Shown: in pieces, positions 1 to 4,359 of the stretch
Layout: each line of letters opens with the position of its first letter
Numbering within the stretch: the stretch's first letter is position 1
NCBI GenBank assembly: GCA_020722245.1
Contig: DYLE01000163.1
Coordinates: forward strand, 1 to 5,538
Origin: Desulfonema limicola
Lineage (GTDB): Bacteria; Desulfobacterota; Desulfobacteria; Desulfobacterales; Desulfosalsimonadaceae
Length of the DNA stretch: 5,538 bases
Direction of reading: 5' to 3'
Program-made: the position numbers and the translations under genes
The notes under the pieces: generated by a model
What the model saw: the letters and a program-made list of their open reading frames with translations, nothing else
The model's database searches: none
What the model was told of the DNA's origin: nothing

Positions 1-1
1 G

Positions 2-340
2 TTGTACTTTGTCATACGGCTCGGCTGGGTGAACGACTACCGCGCCATCGGAGTCTTTTCCCTGTTCCAGGGGACCGGCATCGCGGGCAGCGCGGTTGTT
101 CTGCCGATCCTGGTGGGCCGCTGCTTCGGCGAACGGGAATTTCCCAAAATCATGGGCCTGGTGATGGCCGGGTTCGCCCTGGGCGTCATATTCGGCCCGG
201 TTTCCATGGGCAAAATCTTTGATCTCACCGAAAGCTATGCCGCGGCCTTTTTCCTCGCCATGGGTGTCGCCGGTCTTGCCGGCATCCTTGCCCTGTTCAT
301 TCGGCCCAATACCCTGAAGGACGAGTTTTCATCGTCATAA
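2..340 (+). CDS. MFS transporter, C-terminal fragment (5' end outside window)
   Basis: This is the end of a major facilitator superfamily permease, an inner-membrane secondary transporter. The visible 112 residues hold about three hydrophobic helices, at roughly residues 16-40, 52-74 and 79-101. The second helix leads into a GKIFDLTESYAAAF segment, which matches the Gx(I/L)(F/Y)DxTxSYxxAF signature found before the last helix in oxalate/formate-antiporter-like and monocarboxylate-type MFS proteins. A short polar tail (RPNTLKDEFSSS) then ends at TAA 338-340. Such proteins usually have about 400-430 residues, so roughly three quarters lies upstream; the TTG at position 2 is only where the window opens, not a start. 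The substrate cannot be read from this fragment. The next plus-strand reading frame follows 6 bp later in the same frame. Confidence is high for MFS and low for the exact subfamily. Confidence 0.85.
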   Translation: MYFVIRLGWVNDYRAIGVFSLFQGTGIAGSAVVLPILVGRCFGEREFPKIMGLVMAGFALGVIFGPVSMGKIFDLTESYAAAFFLAMGVAGLAGILALFIRPNTLKDEFSSS

Positions 341-346
341 TCGGTT

Positions 347-1372
347 TTGAAAAACGACATCCCCTTGCAATTACCCATCCCAACGGTCAGAAATGCATGG
401 GCCATGCTTTTGCGCATCATTTACAATCGAATGACCCGCGCGGCCCTGTGTGTAGGAGGGTCCCACCGGCTCTCGTCTGCTTTGCATAAAACCGTGGTCG
501 CAGCAGGCGGGGAGATCCGCGACACCGCAGAGGTGGTTCGCATCCGCCTTGCCGACCAAAGGGCCGCGGGGGTGGTTCTTCAGGACGGCACCGAAATCGA
601 CGCCAGGGCCGTGGTGTCCACCGTGGACCCGAAACAGACCTTTCTTTCCTTTTTCAGCGAAAAAGAAATCCCCGCGGATCTGGTAAAGCGGGCGAACCAG
701 TGGCAGTGGGAAAAAATCACGTTCTTCGGGGTGCATGCGGCCCTTAAACAGGCGCCGCAATACCGGGCTGCGGATGCCGGGCATGACCTTCAAAAAGCCA
801 TGATCACCTTTCTGGGGCTTTCCAGCACGGAGCAGCTTCTGGATCATCTTAGACAGCTTGAAAACGGCAGGCTTCCCGAAAACCCCATCGGACACGCCAC
901 CTGCACCTCTTTGTTTGATCCCATTTCCGCCTTTAAAGGGCATTATACCGGCCGATGGGAGTGCCTGGCCCCGTTTGACGCAAACTGGGAGGCGATTCAA
1001 AAGGATTATGCGGCCGCCTGCATCAAGTCCTGGAAGTCCTGGGCCCCCAACCTGGAACCGCTGTTTACCCTTTCCTATCCGCCGAGCTATATCGAAAAAA
1101 AGATCAAAAACATGGTGAAGGGGTCGTTTAAGCACGGGGACTACACCCCCCTTCAGATGGGATACTTCAGGCCCAGCGAGAGCTGCTCCCAGGTGTTTAC
1201 CCCCATCGACGGGCTGTATGTCTGTGGGGCCAGCACCTACCCCGGCGGCATGATCCTCGGCGGCGGCGGGTATATCGGCGCCAATGTCATTGCAGAGGAC
1301 TTCGGCGTCGCAAAAACCTGGAAGGAGCCGGAATTTGTCACCAGCGCCCGGCAGGCCGGGGTGATTGCGTGA
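347..1372 (+). CDS. FAD-dependent oxidoreductase (phytoene dehydrogenase-like), N-terminally truncated, probable pseudogene
   Basis: The translation matches the C-terminal two thirds of NAD(P)/FAD-dependent oxidoreductases of the CrtI/phytoene-dehydrogenase type (COG1233-like). Visible parts are VGGSHRLSSALHKTVVAAGGEI at residues 36-57 (substrate/FAD-domain turn), DGTEIDARAVVSTVDPKQTF at 80-99, and the C-terminal FAD-contact motif PIDGLYVCGASTYPGGMILGGGGYIGAN at 286-313. Full-length members have about 500 residues and begin with a GxGxxG Rossmann motif. That motif and about 150-200 residues are missing, and the space upstream is occupied by the MFS gene. No Shine-Dalgarno sequence precedes the TTG at 347 or the alternative ATG at 404, so the start given is only the longest open frame. 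Without the N-terminal FAD-binding fold it should not be a working enzyme alone. Its 3' end overlaps the convergent hydrolase gene by 35 bp. The family is clear; whether it is expressed is not. Confidence 0.75.
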   Translation: MKNDIPLQLPIPTVRNAWAMLLRIIYNRMTRAALCVGGSHRLSSALHKTVVAAGGEIRDTAEVVRIRLADQRAAGVVLQDGTEIDARAVVSTVDPKQTFLSFFSEKEIPADLVKRANQWQWEKITFFGVHAALKQAPQYRAADAGHDLQKAMITFLGLSSTEQLLDHLRQLENGRLPENPIGHATCTSLFDPISAFKGHYTGRWECLAPFDANWEAIQKDYAAACIKSWKSWAPNLEPLFTLSYPPSYIEKKIKNMVKGSFKHGDYTPLQMGYFRPSESCSQVFTPIDGLYVCGASTYPGGMILGGGGYIGANVIAEDFGVAKTWKEPEFVTSARQAGVIA

Positions 1373-2321
1373 TTTTCTTAAAATACGCTTCAAACAGCGG
1401 GCGGTAGGCAAAAATATCGATTTTTCCGGAGGCGTAGGCCTCATGCCATCCATCGGGGACCGGTATCTCCCGATACAGCCGTTCCCGCATGGATTCTAAG
1501 GGAATCCGGTCAAGGCCCATGTAATCGGCCGCGCAGAGGATGCGCCGGCCCGAGGCGCAAGAGACATCATTCAGCCAGGCAAAGCCCTCCCGGCTTCGCA
1601 GCAGATGGTGATCGATAATAACGGTCTTGACATTCTGAGCAAGGGTTAAGGCATTTTTCCAGGCCCCCTCCAACTCGGCCGGGGTGATGTGTTTTAAATA
1701 AACCGGCGGCCCTGAAACCAGCACCATGTCCGGACACCAGTCGATGATCGCAGACACCGCTTCGGCATTTAACAGCTGAAGATCCGAGGCATGCACAAAG
1801 ACCTGGCTTCCTTCCGCGATCCGGGTCATCATGACGGTGCCCAGGGGTCCGCCTTGCACCCCGTGCGGCTGGAGGGAGGAAAAACTCATGCCGCTTAAAT
1901 GATCCGGCAGTCCAAAGGGCAGCCGTTTTCCCAGCGCGTTGCAAAGGTCGTCATAACGCCGGGAGGTCTTGTCCGTGGAATCGTTTAGGGGATCCTCTAT
2001 AGGCTTGCACAAGAACCGGGCGTTTCTGCAGTTCGCCGGAATAAGGTCCATGGAAAGCTGATAAGGATTGGCCTCGGCCAGCGGCAGATGATCCCCGTGG
2101 TAATGGCTGATCACCACATCGGTCGCCCGGCTTAAAACCTCGACGATCCGTTTACGGACCTGCACCCCCCGGTAAACCTGCAAGGGATGAGGAAGCCTTC
2201 CGCCGCGCAGAAAACCCAGGGCCAGACCCGGATCAATGACGACCTCCAGATCTTTTACCGTAACCCGGGTGCACAGCCCCCGCACCCCCAGGGATTCGGT
2301 GCCGAGAATTTCTATTTTCAT
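1338..2321 (-). CDS. Metallo-beta-lactamase-fold hydrolase, UPF0282-like
   Basis: A complete 327-residue protein of the metallo-beta-lactamase fold. The N-terminus MKIEILGTESLGVRGLCTRV and the following VVIDPGLALG (residues 27-36) resemble the UPF0282 family, known mainly from archaea. The metal-binding signature SHYHGDH (72-78: H73, H75, D77, H78) is intact. Further likely ligands are H153 in QPHG, H178 and D180 in VFVHASDLQ, and H238/H239 in IIDHHLL. The family has no firmly assigned reaction; a cytoplasmic metal-dependent hydrolase is the safe call, and no signal peptide is seen. The ATG at 2321 was chosen because the family motif begins there and a weak AAAGG lies 6 bp upstream. The frame stays open a further 185 codons upstream, but that stretch is antisense to the epimerase gene and looks unlike protein. 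The gene is divergent from the epimerase (129 bp gap) and converges on the truncated oxidoreductase. Confidence 0.85.
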   Translation of the reverse strand: MKIEILGTESLGVRGLCTRVTVKDLEVVIDPGLALGFLRGGRLPHPLQVYRGVQVRKRIVEVLSRATDVVISHYHGDHLPLAEANPYQLSMDLIPANCRNARFLCKPIEDPLNDSTDKTSRRYDDLCNALGKRLPFGLPDHLSGMSFSSLQPHGVQGGPLGTVMMTRIAEGSQVFVHASDLQLLNAEAVSAIIDWCPDMVLVSGPPVYLKHITPAELEGAWKNALTLAQNVKTVIIDHHLLRSREGFAWLNDVSCASGRRILCAADYMGLDRIPLESMRERLYREIPVPDGWHEAYASGKIDIFAYRPLFEAYFKKITQSPRPAGRW

Positions 2322-2450
2322 GATTTGCCTTTGCGCCGCAACAACCTTGACCGCCTCGAAAATACTGGAACACCCTGGCAATGGCCGCGTCCCTGTGGTA
2401 TAGATCAGCGTAATCAAAATAACCTTAGCACAGGAGGGGAGAAAAAGAGA
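2322..2450. promoter_or_regulatory. Divergent intergenic control region
   Basis: This 129-bp gap separates the start of the minus-strand hydrolase from the start of the plus-strand epimerase, so promoters for both genes are expected here. For the plus strand the best -10-like match I see is TATAGA at 2399-2404, with a poor TGGCAA at 2376-2381 in the -35 position (17-bp spacer). For the minus strand no convincing -35/-10 pair was found. No clear inverted-repeat operator is visible. The assignment rests on gene layout more than on motif strength. Confidence 0.4.
2432..2439 (+). promoter_or_regulatory. Strong ribosome binding site of the epimerase gene
   Basis: AGGAGGGG lies 11 bp before the ATG at 2451 and is the best Shine-Dalgarno match in the window. 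It decides the start. The same frame is open back to 2187, but that upstream part is antisense to the hydrolase gene, and the Rossmann motif begins only six residues after the ATG at 2451. Confidence 0.75.
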
Positions 2451-3449
2451 ATGAAGAAAGCGCTGGTGACCGGCGCGGCCGGTTTTATCGGGTCCCACGT
2501 GGTGCGGCAGCTTTTGGACGAAAACGTGACGGTGCGGGCGTTGATCCGCCCCGGCGAAAACACCGCCAACCTCAAGGGGCTTGATGTCGAAATGATGGAA
2601 GGGGATGTCCTGGACATCGGAAAGGTCAAAAAGGCGATCAAGGGGGTGGACACCCTCTTTCATCTGGCTGCCATTTATGCCATCTGGATGAAGGACTGGA
2701 AGCAGATTTACGAGGTGAACATTCAGGGCAGCCGGAACCTTCTGTGGGAGGCGTTCACCTCCGACCATGTCAAACGGGTGGTGTTCACCAGCTCCATCGC
2801 GGCCATCGGCGTTGCGCCGGGGAAAAAACTCAGCAACGAGGAAACCCCCTTCAACCAGTACGACCTGGGAAGCCACTACGTGCTGACCAAGTACCTGTCC
2901 CAGCAGGAGGCCCTAGGGTTTGCCGAGCGGGGGCTTGACCTGGTGGTGGTCAACCCGGCCTTTCCCTTCGGCGCCAATGATATCGGGCCCACCCCCACCG
3001 GCAAGATGATTTTAGACATCCTGTCCGGCCTCAACCGCATGACCTTTGACGGCGGCATCAACATCGTGGATGTTAAGGACGTGGCAAAGGGGCATATCCT
3101 GGCCGCAAAAAAAGGCAGAAGCGGCCAGCGCTATATCCTGGGAAACAAAAACGTGACCATCTCCGAGTTCATGGACATGGTCTATAAGGCGGCCGGCCAA
3201 AAAAAGCCGTTTCTGCCGAAGCTCCCCTATGCGATGCTCAAGGGCGGAACCTTCGCCCTGTCCATGTGGTCGGACTGGGTGAGCAAAAAGCCGCCTCTTT
3301 CCACGCCGGTGGAAATCCGCTATGCATCCAATTACCTGTTTTTTGACAACAGCAAGGCCAGAAAGGAGCTGGGGCTCAAGTTCAGGCCCGTGGAGGAATC
3401 CCTCAAGGAAGCGATTGAATGGTTTCGTGAAAACAAGATGGTCAAATAA
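2451..3449 (+). CDS. NAD(P)-dependent epimerase/dehydratase, HpnA-like extended SDR
   Basis: A complete 332-residue extended short-chain dehydrogenase/reductase. The dinucleotide motif TGAAGFIG is at residues 7-14. An Arg at position 33 (ALIRPGE), after the second strand, suggests NADP(H) preference. GDVLD lies at 51-55 and HLAA at 71-74. The catalytic set is complete: S114/S115 in FTSSIAA, and Y143 and K147 in YVLTK. VNPAFPFGANDIGPTPTGKM at 167-186 and GQRYILGNKNVTISEF at 225-240 closely resemble the hopanoid-associated sugar epimerase HpnA and the dihydroflavonol-4-reductase-like group. It should act in the cytoplasm on a nucleotide sugar or another carbonyl/hydroxyl substrate. No hopanoid gene (squalene-hopene cyclase, other hpn genes) is in the window, so the hopanoid role is unproven and no symbol is given. 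It appears monocistronic, with its own strong RBS and repeat-rich DNA downstream. Fold and cofactor class are certain; the substrate is unknown. Confidence 0.93.
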   Translation: MKKALVTGAAGFIGSHVVRQLLDENVTVRALIRPGENTANLKGLDVEMMEGDVLDIGKVKKAIKGVDTLFHLAAIYAIWMKDWKQIYEVNIQGSRNLLWEAFTSDHVKRVVFTSSIAAIGVAPGKKLSNEETPFNQYDLGSHYVLTKYLSQQEALGFAERGLDLVVVNPAFPFGANDIGPTPTGKMILDILSGLNRMTFDGGINIVDVKDVAKGHILAAKKGRSGQRYILGNKNVTISEFMDMVYKAAGQKKPFLPKLPYAMLKGGTFALSMWSDWVSKKPPLSTPVEIRYASNYLFFDNSKARKELGLKFRPVEESLKEAIEWFRENKMVK

Positions 3450-3485
3450 AATTATGGAATTGAAAAAAATCGAGCTGTTCGCTTC

Positions 3486-3619
3486 GTGAGCCTTTCGGGG
3501 AGCGGTTTGCATTGACTGCTAAATTGCAAGAACACGCCGCAGGCGCCTCAAACAGCTTGCAATTTTTAACGCATTCAACACAAACCGCTCATTTCCCCGA
3601 AAACCTCAATCTCGCTCAC
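3486..3619. repeat. Large nested inverted repeat (possible structured element or terminator)
   Basis: Several arms pair around one centre. The outermost is GTGAGC 3486-3491 with GCTCAC 3614-3619. Next is TTTCGGGG 3493-3500 with CCCCGAAA 3595-3602, then AGCGGTTTG 3501-3509 with CAAACCGCT 3581-3589, with ATTT bulged out on the right. The inner arm is AAATTGCAAG 3521-3530 with CTTGCAATTT 3556-3565, a perfect 10-bp match. At the tip is CGCC 3535-3538 with GGCG 3542-3545 around a 3-nt loop. The inner right arm runs into a T5 tract (3563-3567), so it might stop transcription from the epimerase gene. A dispersed palindromic repeat unit or the DNA of a structured RNA are alternatives. The pairing is seen directly; the function is inferred. 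Confidence 0.7.
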
Positions 3620-3678
3620 AGCCGACTTTTTCTTAATGCACCATAAAATATCCGCCAAACAAAATAGAGAAGGAGAGA

Positions 3679-3689
3679 GGGACGGTCTT
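3679..3689 (+). repeat. Direct repeat copy 1 (GGGACGGTCTT)
   Basis: This 11-bp word matches GGGACCGTCTT at 4336-4346 in 10 of 11 positions and in the same orientation. In both copies it follows a purine-rich run of about 13-15 bp. The two copies bracket the hypothetical gene at 3860-4303. Confidence 0.4.
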
Positions 3690-3694
3690 AAAAA

Positions 3695-3781
3695 ATGGAT
3701 TTCTATCCGTTTTCTAAACAATTCGGCTGGTCAGATAAAAAATCCCCAACGATTCCGCCGATTCTCTATAAAACTCCGTAA
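3695..3781 (+). CDS. Doubtful small ORF, 28 residues
   Basis: An ATG-to-TAA frame encodes MDFYPFSKQFGWSDKKSPTI followed by PPILYKTP. A purine-rich tract with AGGAG (3671-3675) and GAGAGG (3675-3680) lies upstream, but its 14-19 bp spacing is longer than normal for a Shine-Dalgarno site. An in-frame TAA sits one codon before the ATG (3689-3691), so the frame cannot be a longer gene. The composition, rich in aromatic, Lys and Pro residues and ending cleanly, is protein-like but too short to judge. I do not recognise it. It could be a small protein, a remnant of a larger gene, or chance. Confidence 0.2.
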   Translation: MDFYPFSKQFGWSDKKSPTIPPILYKTP

Positions 3782-3859
3782 ATACGCAATTCGCGCCGAT
3801 CTCTTTTTTTGTTTGCCAGGCCGCGGCCGTCAAGTTGTGCATTTATTCATGGCCGCCTC

Positions 3860-4303
3860 TTATTTTCTGTTTTGTTTTATGTACCCCAGAATGGCAGCCT
3901 CAATTCGTTCGGGTTCCTTGAGGAAGAATCTGAACGTCAGGTCTGGTGACCACATCCAGCGTTGTCGTCTCTTCGGATTGTGCGTACGGATTTCCAAACA
4001 CCTGCCGAAGAGTCCATTTTGGCAGGAGACTGCCGTGATCGTCTCCGGATCATCCGGGGGATTCTGCCCCGGATACCACATTCCGATCTCCTGTGTCATG
4101 CAGTGAAAGAGATCGGTCAAAACAAGGCAACGCCGGTTCGTCACCAGCAGGCTGGTCCGCCATAATGGCGGAAGGTTGAATCCGATGCGATAACTCGGAG
4201 GGGTTTTACTCGACACGGCGCGGAAGCGGCGCTGCTCCAGCACAACCGTTTCATCAGCCCGGAGCGGCAAGGGCTTTCCCAGTTTCAGAAGGATTATGCC
4301 CAT
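3860..4303 (-). CDS. Hypothetical protein, possible PH/GRAM-like domain
   Basis: A 147-residue protein I cannot assign to a named family with confidence. It has no signal peptide or clear membrane helix. After a short N-terminus come alternating hydrophobic strands, including SLLVTNRRCLVLTDL at residues 51-65. A (L/V)TNRR(x)L-V strand turn is typical of bacterial PH-like and GRAM-type domains. A central strand-rich part (88-106) and ending helix (PERIEAAILGYIKQ, 131-144) fit that fold's strands-then-helix order. It is rich in Arg and Trp. The ATG at 4303 has GGAG (4312-4315) 8 bp upstream, a good Shine-Dalgarno site. It lies 56 bp downstream of the ATPase gene on the same strand, so the two may be co-transcribed. 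Two 11-bp direct repeats flank it. The overlapping plus-strand frame is judged to be a shadow. The gene call is fairly secure; the domain assignment is tentative. Confidence 0.65.
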   Translation of the reverse strand: MGIILLKLGKPLPLRADETVVLEQRRFRAVSSKTPPSYRIGFNLPPLWRTSLLVTNRRCLVLTDLFHCMTQEIGMWYPGQNPPDDPETITAVSCQNGLFGRCLEIRTHNPKRRQRWMWSPDLTFRFFLKEPERIEAAILGYIKQNRK

Positions 4304-4335
4304 AGATTATTCTCCATGGGAAAAGAGGAAAGAAA

Positions 4336-4346
4336 GGGACCGTCTT
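4336..4346 (+). repeat. Direct repeat copy 2 (GGGACCGTCTT)
   Basis: Second copy of the 11-bp word found at 3679-3689 (one mismatch), again after a purine-rich run. It lies in the 56-bp space between the ATPase stop and the start of the hypothetical gene. Confidence 0.4.
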
Positions 4347-4359
4347 CTTCCCCCTAATT

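Larger units (their letters stand above)
3450..3859. other. Gene-poor interval between epimerase and hypothetical gene
   Basis: About 410 bp with no confident gene. The left part holds the large nested inverted repeat, listed separately. The middle (3660-3781) is AT-rich and contains a doubtful 28-codon ORF after a purine-rich tract. The right part has a T-run at 3804-3810 and a 10-bp GC palindrome, GGCCGCGGCC (3819-3828), neither forming a convincing terminator. A longer plus-strand frame starting at 3636 runs antisense into the hypothetical gene and shows no family resemblance. Confidence 0.6.

Noticed and set aside
371..1453. 360-codon minus-strand open frame opposite the oxidoreductase
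   Set aside because: It is antisense to sequence with clear CrtI-type motifs. Its own translation is Gly/Pro/Arg/Leu-rich with no recognisable domain, as expected of a GC-driven shadow frame.
2376..2392. TGGCA as a possible sigma-54 -24 element before the epimerase
   Set aside because: No GC doublet of the -12 element (TTGC) is present at the required spacing.
2187..2450. 88-codon upstream extension of the epimerase frame
   Set aside because: It overlaps the hydrolase on the opposite strand. The strong AGGAGGGG at 2432-2439 and the Rossmann motif support the ATG at 2451.
2322..2876. 185-codon upstream extension of the hydrolase frame
   Set aside because: It is antisense to the epimerase N-terminal half, lacks family similarity, and the UPF0282-like N-terminus starts exactly at the ATG at 2321.
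3012..3512. 166-codon minus-strand frame over the epimerase 3' end
   Set aside because: Mostly antisense to conserved epimerase sequence; no recognisable domain and no ribosome binding site argument for it.
3486..3619. The nested inverted repeat as an integron attC site
   Set aside because: The RYYYAAC and GTTRRRY core boxes are not found in a proper pair at its ends, and no integrase or cassette array is present.
3819..3828. GGCCGCGGCC palindrome as a terminator of the hypothetical gene
   Set aside because: The 10-bp palindrome leaves almost no loop. Read in the gene's direction (minus strand) it is followed by an A-run, not a T-run.
3636..4106. 156-codon plus-strand frame opposite the hypothetical gene
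   Set aside because: The minus-strand frame has a better ribosome binding site and a more protein-like strand/helix pattern. This frame is Arg/Ser/Cys-rich without motifs.
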